Shown: positions 25,270 to 37,377 of the stretch, piece by piece
How positions within the stretch are numbered: the stretch's first letter is position 1
How the letters are laid out: every line of letters begins with the position of its first letter
From: JBBIQS01 sp037442205
GTDB taxonomy: Bacteria; Myxococcota; Myxococcia; Myxococcales; UBA5297
Assembly (NCBI GenBank): GCA_037442205.1
Contig: JBBIQS010000021.1
Location: 30,701-94,700, forward strand
Direction of reading: 5' to 3'
Length of the DNA: 64,000 nucleotides
Made by a program: the position numbers and the translations under genes
The notes under the pieces: generated by a model
What the model was told of the DNA's origin: nothing
Database searches by the model: none
The model's input: only the letters and a program-made list of their open reading frames with translations

Positions 25270-26199
25270 CTATTCGCCCTGAGTCCCGTCGGCGTAGGGC
25301 ACCTCGAAGTGCCAGCCGTCGAAGGCGCACTCGACCTTGGGGAACTCCTCGCGGCACTGCTTGAGCAGCGGCGAGACGTCCAGGTCGTAGCGGCTGGAGA
25401 CATGGGTCAGCACCAGCCTCTTGACCTGGGCCTGGCGCGCCAGCCGCCCGGCCTCGCGGGCGGTGGAGTGGAAGGTCTCGAGGGCGCGCTCCTGCTCCTC
25501 GTCGCCGAAGGTGGCCTCGTGGACCAAGAGGTCGGCGCCGGCGGCGGCCTCGCGCAGGCTGTCGCAGGGGCGGGTGTCGCCGGAGATCACCACCTTGCGC
25601 CCCGGGCGCGACGGGCCCACCACCTGCTCCGGGGAGATCTGCCGGCCGTCGGGCAGGGTCACCGCCTGGCCGCGCTGCAGCTTGCCGAACAGCGGCCCCT
25701 CGGGGATGCCCAGCTCGCGCGCCTTGTCCAGGTTGAAGCGGCCGGGGCGATCGGGCTCCTCGAGCACGTAGCCCAGGGCGCTCATTCGGTGGTCGACCTT
25801 GACCGCCCGCACCCGGTAGCCGTCGCGCTGGACGATGTCCCCTTCCTTCAGCTCGTGGATCTCGGTGGGGAAGCGGGCCCCCTGCAGCCCCAGCGACAGC
25901 GCCTGCGACAGGACTCGGCCGGCCGGGCGCGGGCCATACAGGCGCATCGGCTCCTGGCGCGCGGCCATCCACAGAGTGCGCACGAAGCCGATGATCCCCA
26001 GGTAGTGGTCGGCGTGGAGGTGGGTGAAGAAGACGTCCTTGACGTCAAAGCCGGTCCCGTAGCGCATCATCTGGCGCTGGGTGCCCTCGCCGCAGTCGAA
26101 GAGCATGAGGTCTCCCTCGCGCTTGAGCGCGATGGAGGTGACGTTGCGGCCCACCGTCGGAGCGGCGGCGCTGGTTCCCAGGAAAGTCAGCCGGATCAT
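25270..26199 (-). CDS. rnz: Ribonuclease Z (tRNA 3'-end endonuclease)
   Basis: A 309-residue metallo-beta-lactamase-fold enzyme that trims the 3' trailer from tRNA precursors in the cytoplasm. It begins MIRLTFLGTSAAAPT, has the zinc motif THLHADH (His60, His62, Asp64, His65), a PxKVDHR-like exosite region, SGDTRPCD and LVLTHVSSRY near the end. Length fits the short bacterial RNase Z form (about 305). The start ATG 26199 matches the family N-terminus. It is divergent from the 5'-nucleotidase gene and its 3' end faces the palindromic repeat array. Confidence 0.92.
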   Translation of the reverse strand: MIRLTFLGTSAAAPTVGRNVTSIALKREGDLMLFDCGEGTQRQMMRYGTGFDVKDVFFTHLHADHYLGIIGFVRTLWMAARQEPMRLYGPRPAGRVLSQALSLGLQGARFPTEIHELKEGDIVQRDGYRVRAVKVDHRMSALGYVLEEPDRPGRFNLDKARELGIPEGPLFGKLQRGQAVTLPDGRQISPEQVVGPSRPGRKVVISGDTRPCDSLREAAAGADLLVHEATFGDEEQERALETFHSTAREAGRLARQAQVKRLVLTHVSSRYDLDVSPLLKQCREEFPKVECAFDGWHFEVPYADGTQGE

Positions 26200-26380
26200 G
26201 AGCGGCACAGGTATGCCGACAAGGCCGCCCCGGCGCAACCGCTTCGTTGACCGTTTAACCGCTCAGGCCACCGCGGGCCCGGCGGCGCCTTCGCCGAGGT
26301 CGGTCAAGCGCGGTGCGGCACAACCCGGTTCCGCAAGTGCTCCGGTCGGGGTTAGTGTGCGGCCCCATTTCGAGGTGTCC

Positions 26381-27820
26381 ATGGATTCGTCGAGCTCCAC
26401 CCCCGCCGCCGCGCCGCGCTCGCGGGGCGTCTTCTGCAACCGCACCCTCAACCTGCGGTCGATCAAGGCCGTGGGCTACGACATGGACTACACCCTCATC
26501 GACTACGTCCCGGAGGCCTGGGAGCTGCGCTCCTACGAGCATCTGCGCGGGGACCTGGTCTCGCAGGGCTGGCCGCTGGCCGACGTCCGCTTCGACGCCG
26601 ACCTGGTGGCCCGCGGGCTGGTGATCGACCTCGAGCTGGGCAACGTGGTGAAGGCCAACCGCTTCGGCTACGTGAAGAAGGTGCTCCACGGCACCCGGCC
26701 GCTGGACTTCGACGCGCAGCGCGAGACCTACTCGCGGACCATCGTCGACCTGGGGCAGCCGCGGTGGGTCTTCCTCAACACGCTGTTCTCGCTCTCCGAG
26801 GGCAGCCTGTACCTGCAGCTGGTGGACCTGCTGGACCAGGGCAAGCTGCCGGTGAAGTTCGGCTATGCCGAGCTGTGGCGGTACCTGCACGCGCGCATGG
26901 ACGCGGCGCACATGGAGGGCGAGCTCAAGGCGCGCATCGTCGCCGCCCCCGACAAGTTCGTGCGCGCCGACCCGGAGACCCCGCTGGCGCTGATGGACCA
27001 GAAGGCCGCCGGCAAGAAGCTGATGCTGATCACCAACTCCGAGTGGGAATACACCCAGTCGATGATGAGCTACGCCTTCGATCCCCACATGCCGGCGGGC
27101 AAGAAGTGGCGCGACCTGTTCGACGTGGTGATCATCGGCGCCAGCAAGCCCGGGTTCTTCCTCGGGCGCTCGCCGCTGTTCGAAGTGGTCAGCCCCGACG
27201 GCCTGCTGCGGCCGGCGATCTCCGGGTTGCGCGAGGGCGGGGTGTTCCTGGGCGGCAGCGCGGCGCAGGTGGAGAAGCACCTGGGGCTCTCCGGCGACGA
27301 GATCCTCTACGTCGGCGACCACATGTGGGGCGACGTGCACGTGTCCAAGAGCGCGCTGCGCTGGCGTACCGCGCTGGTGTTGCGCGAGCTGGAGCGGGAG
27401 ATCGTGGCACTGGACGCCTTCGCCGAGACCCAGCGCCAGCTGGATCTATTGATGGCGGAAAAGGAGCACCTCGAGGCCCGGCAGTCGGAGCTACGGTTGC
27501 AGATCCAGCGCAAGCGGCAGGGCTACGGCCCGGCGCCGGCGCAGTCGATCCACAAGATGGACGAGGAGAGCGCCCGGGTGCGGGCGCTGGTGACCGCCCT
27601 CGACGAGAAGATCGGGCCCATGGCCCAGGCCGCGGGAGAGGTCGGCCACCGCCGCTGGGGGCCGCTGATGCGCGCCGGCAACGACAAGAGCCACCTTGCC
27701 CGGCAGATGGAGAACTACGCCGACGTCTACACGGCGCGGGTCTCCAACTTCCTGTTCTGCACCCCGTTCTCCTTCCTGCGCTCGGAGAAGGGCAGCCTGC
27801 CGCACGACCCCAGCCGCTAG
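26381..27820 (+). CDS. HAD-IG family 5'-nucleotidase (cytosolic purine nucleotidase type)
   Basis: A 479-residue predicted nucleoside 5'-monophosphatase. The HAD nucleophile motif is VGYDMDYTLIDY (Asp34, Asp36); TLFSLSEGSLYLQLVD, LMLITNSEWEYTQSMM and ILYVGDHMWGDV are the later motifs of the NT5C2-like family, which acts on IMP/GMP. A coiled-coil region (about 345-400) precedes the C-terminal motif FLFCTPFSFLRSEKG. The start ATG 26381 follows GAGGTG. Such enzymes are common in Myxococcota and eukaryotes. It stands alone, divergent from rnz. Confidence 0.9.
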   Translation: MDSSSSTPAAAPRSRGVFCNRTLNLRSIKAVGYDMDYTLIDYVPEAWELRSYEHLRGDLVSQGWPLADVRFDADLVARGLVIDLELGNVVKANRFGYVKKVLHGTRPLDFDAQRETYSRTIVDLGQPRWVFLNTLFSLSEGSLYLQLVDLLDQGKLPVKFGYAELWRYLHARMDAAHMEGELKARIVAAPDKFVRADPETPLALMDQKAAGKKLMLITNSEWEYTQSMMSYAFDPHMPAGKKWRDLFDVVIIGASKPGFFLGRSPLFEVVSPDGLLRPAISGLREGGVFLGGSAAQVEKHLGLSGDEILYVGDHMWGDVHVSKSALRWRTALVLRELEREIVALDAFAETQRQLDLLMAEKEHLEARQSELRLQIQRKRQGYGPAPAQSIHKMDEESARVRALVTALDEKIGPMAQAAGEVGHRRWGPLMRAGNDKSHLARQMENYADVYTARVSNFLFCTPFSFLRSEKGSLPHDPSR

Positions 27821-27835
27821 CGGCCGCGGCCCGAT

Positions 27836-29212
27836 TCACTTGGGAGCGGGTGGCGGTGCCAGGGGCAGGGCAGGACGCGGCGGCGGCGGGGCGTGCGGGG
27901 CGGCGAAGTCGGTCCCCAGCCGCGCCTCGATGATCTCCCGCCGCCGCTCCAGCAGCGCGATGCGCTTGCGCAGCCCCACAATCGAGAGCTTGTCCTCCTT
28001 GGACAGCGGCGATCGCGCCGCCAGCTCGTCGAGCCGAGCGTAGGCCGCCGCGAGCTCCCGGGGAATGGAGACCACGGCGATGTCCGCCAGGGCCCCGGGT
28101 TTGCGGGTGAGGAAGTCGTTTTCGGTCCAGAGCGGCAGGTAGCTCAACTCGGCCAGCTCGGCGCGCCGGCCGCCCTGGCCGTAGTCGCGCAGCACCACCG
28201 ACCAGCGCAGCAGCGCTCCGTCGCGGGTGTCGCCCACCTTCTCCGGCGAGACCCCGAAGGCGTAGTGGCGGTTCTGGTTGGAGACGAAGTTCCCCAGCGA
28301 GTAGACCACCGCGCACAGCCGGCCGTCGGAGGCCTGGTAGAGCTCGATCGGCTGCAGCACGTGGGGATGGGTGCCCAGGATCAGGTCGGCGCCGCCCTCG
28401 AACAGCCGGTGGGCCAGCTCGACCTCGACCGGCCGCGGGGCGCTCTGGTACTCCTCGCCCCAGTGCAGCGCGACGATGACGAAGTCTGCCTCCTGGCGGG
28501 CGGCCTTGACCGCCGCCTCCAGCTCCTGGCCGTCATCGATGCTCGCGCTCTGCGGCGACTCGGCGGCGATTCCGTCGCCGTCCTTGGTGTTGAAGAACTG
28601 GGTCGAGGCCAGCAGCGCCAGCTTGATCCCCGACTTCTCCAGCCGCAGCCCCTTGCGCGACTCGGCGCGGTTGCGGCCCGCGCCGGCCTGCAGCAGCGAG
28701 GCCTTGGTCAGCTCGTCCAGGGTCTCGCTCAGCCCTTGGCGCCCCTGGTCGTAGACGTGGTTGTTGGCGAAGGTGGCCAGGTTGATCCCGGCCCGCAGCA
28801 GCGCCGGCAGCAGCGGCGGAGGCGCGTTGAAGTGGAACTCCTTGGTGCCGCCGTCGCCGCTCGGCGAGACCGGGGTCTCCAGGTTGGCGATCGCGTAGTC
28901 CAGCCCCGCCAGCTCCGGGGCCACCGGGGCGAAGAGGGCGTCGTAGCCGGAGTTGTTGGTCGAGGCGCCCTGGGCGTCCTTGGCATCGTGCAGCTGCGCC
29001 GACTGCTTGACCGCCACGTGCGGCAGCACGTCTCCGGTGGCCGCCATCCGCAGCCGGGCCAGCTCTCGCGGCCGCTCGTCGCGCGGCGGGAGCTGTGGGG
29101 CCACCGGCTTCAATCCCACGCCCGAGGATCCGGCGCCGGGACCGGCCGTGCGCGGACCGGCGCAGGCGGCGGCAAACAGCACGACAGCGAACAGTGATCG
29201 TCGAGAGAGCAT
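27836..29212 (-). CDS. CapA-family metallophosphatase-like lipoprotein
   Basis: A 458-residue exported protein. The signal peptide (MLSRRSLFAVVLFAAACAG) ends at lipobox AAAC. The domain about 55-350 is of the CapA/PGA_cap type: MAATGDVLP, YAIANLETPVS, ATFANNHVYDQG, FVIVALHWGEEY, ILGTHPHVLQPIE and VYSLGNFVSN, giving the Asp/Asn/His metal-binding set of calcineurin-like phosphatases. The C-terminal part holds a predicted coiled coil and a Pro-rich tail. No capB/capC genes are nearby, so a link to poly-gamma-glutamate is not supported; a general cell-envelope hydrolase is likelier. Confidence 0.85.
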   Translation of the reverse strand: MLSRRSLFAVVLFAAACAGPRTAGPGAGSSGVGLKPVAPQLPPRDERPRELARLRMAATGDVLPHVAVKQSAQLHDAKDAQGASTNNSGYDALFAPVAPELAGLDYAIANLETPVSPSGDGGTKEFHFNAPPPLLPALLRAGINLATFANNHVYDQGRQGLSETLDELTKASLLQAGAGRNRAESRKGLRLEKSGIKLALLASTQFFNTKDGDGIAAESPQSASIDDGQELEAAVKAARQEADFVIVALHWGEEYQSAPRPVEVELAHRLFEGGADLILGTHPHVLQPIELYQASDGRLCAVVYSLGNFVSNQNRHYAFGVSPEKVGDTRDGALLRWSVVLRDYGQGGRRAELAELSYLPLWTENDFLTRKPGALADIAVVSIPRELAAAYARLDELAARSPLSKEDKLSIVGLRKRIALLERRREIIEARLGTDFAAPHAPPPPRPALPLAPPPAPK

Positions 29213-29380
29213 CGGAACCGTTCCGAAAGTGAACCGAGGGCCGCCGTAATCCGAGTTGGTTGTACCGCGGCGCGGCCGAGTTGTGGCTAGTTCGCCTCGC
29301 ACCCGCGGGGCCGTTCGTTCGGCGGCGGGCTCGGCAGGCCGGCATCAAGGCAACCTCTCCGCGAACGACCGAGACCGAAG

Positions 29381-30318
29381 ATGGAGCTGACCGATTCGAG
29401 ACCGGCGCTGGGGCTCTTCTCCTCCGACGGGACGCCGCTGGGACTGACCTCGTCGCTCGCCGAGCTCCTGGCGCTCCCCTCGCCGAACGTGCAGGCGCTG
29501 GGGCGGGCGCTGTCCGCGGAAGAGGTCCGGGCGCACCTGTCCGACTCGGCCGGCTGGGACTGGGCTCGGGCGGGGCGCCAGCTGCGGCTGTCGGCCTGTC
29601 GCATAGGCGAGCATGTGGTCGTCTGCGCCGTCCGTGCGGACGATCAGGCGGCGAGGGCCCTGGCGGAAGGGCGGGCCAGGACGTTCGGGGTGCTGTCGGA
29701 GTCGGTGGTCCACGATGTGCGCGGGGCGCTCAACTCGCTGGCCATCCACCTGGCGCTGCTCAAGTCGCGCCTGCGCGAGGGCGATTCCGGGCCCAGCCCG
29801 GAGCTCGATCGGCACCTGTCGGCGATCCACGAGCAGGTGCGCCAGGCCGATTCGGTCTTGCGGCGGCTTCTGCGGCTGGCCAGCGCCAGCGGCGAGCGGC
29901 CGGCGCTGGTGGACTTCTCCGAGCTGGCCGAGCTGGCGGTCAAGGCCTGCACTCTCGAGGCTCGCCGGCGCGGCATCAGGCTGGAGCGCCAGCTCGAGCC
30001 GGCCCCGGTGCGCGCCGACCCCGCCCGCCTGCAGCACGCGCTGGTGCAGCTGATCCTGGGCGGGATCGCGCAGGTCGCCGAGGGCGGCCGGCTGCAGCTG
30101 GTGCTGGTGGCCCTGGAGGACGAGGCGCGGCTGTCAGTCCACGGCGAGCCGCGGCTGCCGGCTTTGGCGGAGGGCGAGGGCCTCGAGCCGTCGTTCTCGC
30201 TGGCCGAAGCGCTGGTCCAGCCGGACGGGGGCGCGGTCAGCGCCAGGCGCACCGAGCTGGGGGGCGCGCTGCTGATGCGGCTGCCACTGGCCAATCCATC
30301 GAGCGCGGCGGGGGAGGC

Positions 30319-30322
<4 letters not shown>
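29381..30322 (+). CDS. Degenerate histidine-kinase-like protein coupled to sigma-54 regulator
   Basis: A 313-residue soluble protein. A short N-terminal region (about 5-88) resembles a degenerate sensor domain. The dimerisation helix carries SVVHDVRGALNSLAIHL with a candidate phospho-His111. The ATPase-like part (about 190-305) has lost its motifs: where an N box is expected it reads ALVQLILGGIAQVAEG, no DxGxG segment is present, and only the last GALLMRLPL strand is kept. Probably it cannot phosphorylate itself and acts as a phosphotransfer or phosphatase partner. Its stop overlaps the start of the regulator gene (ATGA), so they form one unit. Confidence 0.7.
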
Positions 30323-31779
<1,457 letters not shown>

Positions 31780-34700
31780 CGCCTGGGCCCGACGGTTCTC
31801 CGGGCAGATCGCCAGCAGCGTCGAGCAGTCCTCGAGCGCGTCGTGAACGGCGGCCGCGTCCGCCGCCGAGAGGGCCGGCAGGGAAGGCTTGGCGGCCGCC
31901 GACGAGGGCTGGGCTGCGTCGAGCAGGGCCAGCAGCAGGCCATCGCGCAGGCCGGGCGCCTGGTTCGCACTGCGCCGGAGGATGGCCTCGCGCGCGGCTC
32001 GCAAATCGGCCAGCGCCAGCTCGCGCGTCCCCAGCTGCCACCGGCACGCGGCGCGCAGCAGGAACGAGCGAGGCCAGGAAGGGTCGAGCTCGATGGCCCG
32101 GCTCAGGTCGCCTTCGGCCTCGGCCAGGCGATTGAGCTGCCGCAGGCATTCCCCGCGGGCGACCAGGGCCCAGGCGTTGGCCGGATCGAGCTGGAGCGCG
32201 CGGCCCAGATCGCCCAGGGCCTCGTCGGTCCGCCCCAGCCGCCGCTGGACCTCGCCGCGGCTCACCAGCAGCCAGACGTCGCAGGGGCGCTCTTCGAGCA
32301 CCTGCGCCAGGTCCGGGAGCGCCTCGCGGTGGCGCCCCAGCCGCCGCAGCGAGGCCGCCCGCAGCGCCCGGGCAGTCGGATCGAGCTCGCCCAGGGCGAT
32401 GGCCTTGGAGAGCTCGTCGGCGGCCTCGGCGTACCGCGCCACCTTGAACAGCAGCTGCCCGCGCAGGAATGCGACCGAGCCATCCGCCGGGGCCAGCGCG
32501 CGGGCCCGATCGAGATCCGCCAGCGCCTGCGGAAACTGCCGCTGCCGGCGCAGCAGGCCTGCCCTCAGCGTCAGCGCCTGCAGATGCTCGGGATCGACTG
32601 CGAGCGCGCCGCCCAGGTCGGACTGCGCCCGGGCCTCGTCTCCCTGCGCCAGGAACGCCTGCGCCCGGCGGTAGAGCACGAAGGAGTCCTGAGGATCGAG
32701 CTCGAGCGCGCGGGTAAAGGTCTCCACCGCCTCGGGAAGCTGGCCCAGGCGCAGGTAGGTCTCTCCCTGGAGCGAGAGCACGAACGCCTCGGGAGGGGAG
32801 AGCTCGAGCGCGCCGGCGAAGTCAGGGGCCGACTGGGCGGTGCGGCGGAGCCGGCGGAAGGTGGCTCCGCGCAGGGCAGCGGTCCGCGCCATTTCCGGAT
32901 CGAGCTCGAACAGCAGGGTGAAATCGGCCAGCGCCTCTTCGTATTGCTCGAGCTGCTGGCGGGTCTCGCCCAGCAGCAGCAGCGCCTCCGGGCTCTGCGG
33001 CGCCAGCTCGTGGGCCCGCGAGAAATCGGCCAGCGCCTCGTGCAGGCGGTCCATTCGCCGCAGCGTCTCGCCGCGGAAGAGGCGCATCCCGGCATCCTCT
33101 GGATCCAGCTCCACCGCCCGGCTCAGGTCAGCCAGGGCCTCCTCGTTCCTCCCCAACCGCAGCCATGTCTCCCCGCGCAGCGCCACCGCCCGGGCGTTGT
33201 CGGGATCGAGCTCGATCGACTCGTCGAAGTCGGCCAGCGCCTCCTGGTAGCGGCGCTGTTCCCAGCGGACGACCCCGCGCGCGCTCCACAGCACCGCCGA
33301 CCGCGGCTCGAGCTGGAGAGCTCGGGTAAAGGCGGCCAGCGCGGCGTCCGGCTTCTGCAGCCGGCGCAGGGTCTCGCCGAGCAGCGCCTGGGCCATCGGC
33401 TCCTCGGGCGCGCGCTCGGCGGCGCGGGTGAGCTCGGCCAGGGCCTCGGCGTGGCGCTCCAGCGCCATCAGCGCCGCGCCGCGGTAGAGCGGGTGCGAGG
33501 GGCTGTCGGGATCGAGATGCTCGGCGCGCGTCAGGTCGGCGAGCGCCTCCTCCAGGAGGCCGGCCTCGGCTTCGAGCTGCCCGCGCCAGCCCAGCGCCTC
33601 GGCCCGGGCCCGCGCGGGCAGGCCCGCATGCTCGAGCAGCGCGCCGAGCATCGCCGTCGCCGGCTCGGGCAGGTCCTGGTCCCAGCCGGCGAGCCCGGGG
33701 GCCAGCCGCTCGGACCACGCGACGAGCTCGGGAGCCTGGCAGTCCTTGCCGGCCTGGCCCAGGACTTCGCCGCAGCGGCGGGCGAATCCCTTGGGCGCGC
33801 CCAGCGCCGCCACCAGGGCGGCGAGCGCGGCGTCGAGGTTGGCCCGCGGCGACTGGCAGAGGCGATGGTAGAGCGCCTCCAGCGAGTGCTCCTGCCAGCT
33901 CGCGTCGCGCCGGCCCTGCTCCTCGGCGAGCGAGAGCGCCTGGCGCAGCTTCTCGTGGATCTCCGCCAGCCGGCCGTGGAGCTCAGCCCATCCCTGCGGC
34001 GATTCGCGCAGCTTGCGCCGCAGCATCTGCTCGCGCACCACCCGGTGGTAGGCCCAGCCGTCGCTGCGCTCGTAGACGAACGGCACCTTGCGCAGCCAGG
34101 CGAAGAGCGCCTCGGCCTCCTTGGGATCGGGGACGACGGCGGCCAGCAGGTCGCGGTTGAAGTGGCGCATCAGCGCGGCGTCGAGGGCGAGCTGGCGGCG
34201 CTTCGGGTCGTCGATCCACTTCAAGAACCGGTCGACCGCGGTGTCGGTGGGGTCGTCGACCCGGCCCGGCTCGGCGGGGTGCTGTGCGCCCAGGGTGGCC
34301 ACCAGCAGCGGCAGCCGTCCCGACAGCCGCAGGATGGCCTCGACCGTCTCCTCGTGGCAGACCCCATGCCGCGCCAGGTAGGAGCGGGCCTCGGCTTCGG
34401 TGAACGGCTCCAGCCGCAGCCGGGCCAGCACCGGCTCCAGCGGGGCCCAGCGGTTGTGGTCGAGCTCCTCCTGGCCGGCGATGGCGAACAGCACGCTCGG
34501 CCCCAGCTCTCCAAATCTCCCACCGAGCAGGTCGAGCAGGAAGGAATCGAGGAACGGCCCGGTGCGCTCGTAGCTGTCGAAGAAGAGCGCCAGCGGCCGA
34601 GTCCCCAGCGCCTCGAGGTCGCGGACCAGCAGCGGCGCCAGCACCTCGATCGGCCCCTGGACCAGCCGGACCTCGTCCCTGTTTCCGAGCTTCTTGACCA

Positions 34701-35327
34701 GGTACGCCGTCCAATCGCCGGCTTGGCGAGCCAAGGTCTCGCGGTCCACCAGGTCGGCGATCGCGCCGCCGAAGGGAACGCTCGAGCGCAGTACCTGGAG
34801 GCCGCCTCGCGCCACCGACGCCCCGAGCAGCCCGGCAAACCCCTGCGGTGCCTCGGGATCCGCCTCCAGCTCCTGCCGGCGCTGGCGGTAGACCCGGTAG
34901 CGCTCCAGGAACCGCTTGGGCGGCAATCCCTGCTCTTCGAGCTGCGTGGCCAGCCGGCCGAGGACCGCCGGGACGTCGGACTCGCTGTCGCTGGTCCACA
35001 GCGCCAGCGCGCCGTGGGCCTCGGCCAGCTGGCGGAAGCGGCGCAGCAGAGAGGTCTTTCCCACTCCTCCCGGGCCGCTGACCGCGAAGACGAAGCGCCG
35101 CTGCGGATCTTCGGGCGCCAGGGCCAGGTTCTGGGCGAACCGCTGCAGCTCCTCGGCGCGGCCGACGAAGTCCTCCCGCTGGCGCCGCCGGAGAATCTCC
35201 TGAAAGGTTACGGGCTTGCGGCTCATGCTCCCCCCTGTCCTGCGGCCACTTTGCCGCCGGCGGACAGTCTGATGCAAGCGCCCGCCCCCCTGCTTCTGTC
35301 GGCCCCCGCAAGAGCGGCGTACGCTCC

Positions 35328-35356
35328 TTGCGTGCAGATGTGAGTTCTTCTACATT
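35328..35356 (+). promoter_or_regulatory. Sigma-70-type promoter of the hisC-cmk operon
   Basis: TTGCGT (35328-35333), a 17-base spacer and TACATT (35351-35356), giving a transcription start near 35363 and a leader of about 45 bases before hisC. The region is shared with the divergent STAND gene. Confidence 0.55.
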
Positions 35357-35408
35357 CCGCCCCTTGGCCGGCGGCCCGGAGGAGAGGTGCGCCAGCAAGA
35401 GGCCTCCC

Positions 35409-36512
35409 ATGCGCCCCACGGTTCCGCACCACGTCGAGACCCTCACCCCCTACGTCGCCGGCAAGCCGATCGAAGAGACCGAGCGTGAGCTGGGCATCAA
35501 GGGGGTCATCAAGCTCGCTTCGAACGAGAATCCCTTCGGCCCCTCGCCCAAGGCGATGGAGGCGGTGGTCAAGGCCCTGGCCTCGACCCACCTCTATCCC
35601 GACGCCTCGTGCTTCTACTTCAAGAGGAAGCTGGCCGAGTTCCTCAAGGTCGGGACCGAGTCGATCGTCGTCGGCAGCGGCTCCAACGAGCTGATCGAGC
35701 TGCTGATCCGCACCTTCCTCTCCGACCAGGACGAGGCCCTGGTCGCCAAGGGCTCGTTCGTCATCTACAAGATCGCGCTGCAGGCCCACGGCAAGAGGTT
35801 CGTCGAGGTGCCGCTGCGCGACTACCACTACGACCTGGAGGCGATGGCCGAGCGGGTCACCCCCCGCACCCGCCTGATCTTCCTGGCCAACCCGGACAAC
35901 CCGACCGGCACCTACTTCGGCCGCGCGGCGCTGGAGCGCTTCCTGGAGAAGGCCCTCCAGGTCAGCCCGCAGCTGATCGTGGCCATGGACGAGGCCTACT
36001 TCGAGTACGCCTCGGCCCAGGACTACCCCGACTCGCTGGCCCTGCAGCGCGACTGCCCGAACCTGGTGACCCTGCGCACCTTCTCCAAGATCTACGGGTT
36101 GGCCGGGCTGCGGCTGGGCTACGGGGTGATGGACCCGGCCATGGCCGGCTACCTCAACCGCACCCGCATGCCGTTCAACGTGGCCTCGCCGGCCCAGGTC
36201 GCGGGCATCGCCGCCCTGGACGACGCCGAGTTCGTGCGCAAGACCGCCCAGCTGGCGCGCCAGGAGGTGGCCCACGTCACTGGCGCGCTGCGGCAGCTGG
36301 GGTTGATGGTCGCGCCCTCGCAGACCAACTTCGTATTCACCGAGCTGCCGCAGCCGGCGGCCCCGGTCTACGAGGCGATGCTGCGCAAGGGGGTCATCGT
36401 GCGGCCCATCCCGGCCTACGGCTTCCCCAACGCCCTTCGGATCACCGTCGGCACCCGCGCCGAGAACGAGCGGATGCTCGCGGCGCTCAAAGAGGTCCTG
36501 TCCTCCCGATGA
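35409..36512 (+). CDS. hisC: Histidinol-phosphate aminotransferase
   Basis: A 367-residue PLP enzyme of fold type I, transferring an amino group to imidazole-acetol phosphate in histidine biosynthesis; some paralogues act on aromatic amino acids. Motifs: KLASNENPFGPSP near 35, NPDNPTGT near 161, DEAYFEY near 194, and RTFSKIYGLAGLRLGYG with PLP-binding Lys227. The next gene (cmk) overlaps by four bases. This hisC-cmk order, without other his genes, suggests a paralogue near the aroA/cmk region, where an aromatic aminotransferase role is possible. Start ATG 35409 matches the family N-terminus; the upstream extension is not conserved-looking. Confidence 0.9.
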   Translation: MRPTVPHHVETLTPYVAGKPIEETERELGIKGVIKLASNENPFGPSPKAMEAVVKALASTHLYPDASCFYFKRKLAEFLKVGTESIVVGSGSNELIELLIRTFLSDQDEALVAKGSFVIYKIALQAHGKRFVEVPLRDYHYDLEAMAERVTPRTRLIFLANPDNPTGTYFGRAALERFLEKALQVSPQLIVAMDEAYFEYASAQDYPDSLALQRDCPNLVTLRTFSKIYGLAGLRLGYGVMDPAMAGYLNRTRMPFNVASPAQVAGIAALDDAEFVRKTAQLARQEVAHVTGALRQLGLMVAPSQTNFVFTELPQPAAPVYEAMLRKGVIVRPIPAYGFPNALRITVGTRAENERMLAALKEVLSSR

Positions 36513-37192
36513 AGAAGGTCATCGTCGCCATCGACGGCCCCGCTGGCGCTGGCAAGAGCTCGGTCGCCTCCGCCGTCGCCCAGCGGCTGGGGCTGGCGCT
36601 GGTCGACACCGGGGCCATCTACCGCAGCGTGGCGCTGGCCTGCCTGCGCGCCGGCCTCTCGCTCACCGACGAGCGGGCGGTGGCGGCGCTGCTGCCCGCG
36701 CTGGAGATCAGCTTCCGCCACCAGGGCGGGGTCAACTGCGTGCTCCTGTCTGGCGAGGACGTCACCGCCGCCATCCGCACCCCGGAGATCTCCAAGGCCG
36801 CCTCCACCGTCTCGGCGCTGCCCGCGGTGCGGGCCGGATTGCTGGAGCTGCAGCGGCGGCTGGGGCGCTCGGAGCAGCGGGGCGCGGTGCTCGAGGGAAG
36901 GGACATCGGCACGGTGGTCTTCCCCGACGCCGAGGTGAAGTTCTTCATCACTGCCTCGGACGAAGTCCGCGCCCGCCGCCGCTACGACGAGCTCAAGGCC
37001 AAGGGGCTCGAGGTCCGCTTCGAGGACGTGCTCGCCGAGCAGCGCAAGCGCGACCTGGACGACTCGACCCGCGCGGTGGCGCCGCTCAAGCCGGCTCCCG
37101 ACGCCCTCCAGCTGGACACCAGTGCCCTGGGGCTGGCCGAGGTGATCGAGCAGGTCGCCCGCACCGTGGAGCGGGTCCGCGCCGAGGGCTGA
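36509..37192 (+). CDS. cmk: Cytidylate kinase
   Basis: A 227-residue enzyme phosphorylating CMP and dCMP with ATP. It opens MKKVIVAIDGPAGAGKSSVA with the P-loop at 10-18, then VDTGAIYRSVAL, LEGRDIGTVVFPDAEVKFF and RDLDDSTRAVAPL, all cmk signatures. Length is standard. Its ATG overlaps the hisC stop (ATGA), so it is translationally coupled to hisC. Confidence 0.95.
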   Translation: MKKVIVAIDGPAGAGKSSVASAVAQRLGLALVDTGAIYRSVALACLRAGLSLTDERAVAALLPALEISFRHQGGVNCVLLSGEDVTAAIRTPEISKAASTVSALPAVRAGLLELQRRLGRSEQRGAVLEGRDIGTVVFPDAEVKFFITASDEVRARRRYDELKAKGLEVRFEDVLAEQRKRDLDDSTRAVAPLKPAPDALQLDTSALGLAEVIEQVARTVERVRAEG

Positions 37193-37377
37193 ACGCCGGC
37201 GGCGGTCGGCAGCTTCCAGTGTTGGAAAGCGGTGTGTCGGCGCTGGTTTGGCGCGGCGCGAATCCTTGACCCGAGCTGGCGGGCGGTGGGATAGTGCGCC
37301 GCCCTGACGAGCTGCCGAACGGCCCGGCGAGGCCCTCTCGACGAGAGGTCGGAGCCGGCGAAACCAGGAGTCACAGA

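Noticed and set aside
24899..25972. A reading frame encoding repeated YDLPIPGIRPAYP-like peptides across the 22-bp array
   Set aside because: A 22-bp repeat is open in all frames by its composition, and the frame continues out of phase through the RNase Z gene. No start signal is present.
31843..35343. A 1,166-codon plus-strand open frame opposite the STAND gene
   Set aside because: It mirrors TPR repeats of the minus strand as Gln/Leu/Arg-rich sequence with no domain; the minus strand has the P-loop and TPR consensus.
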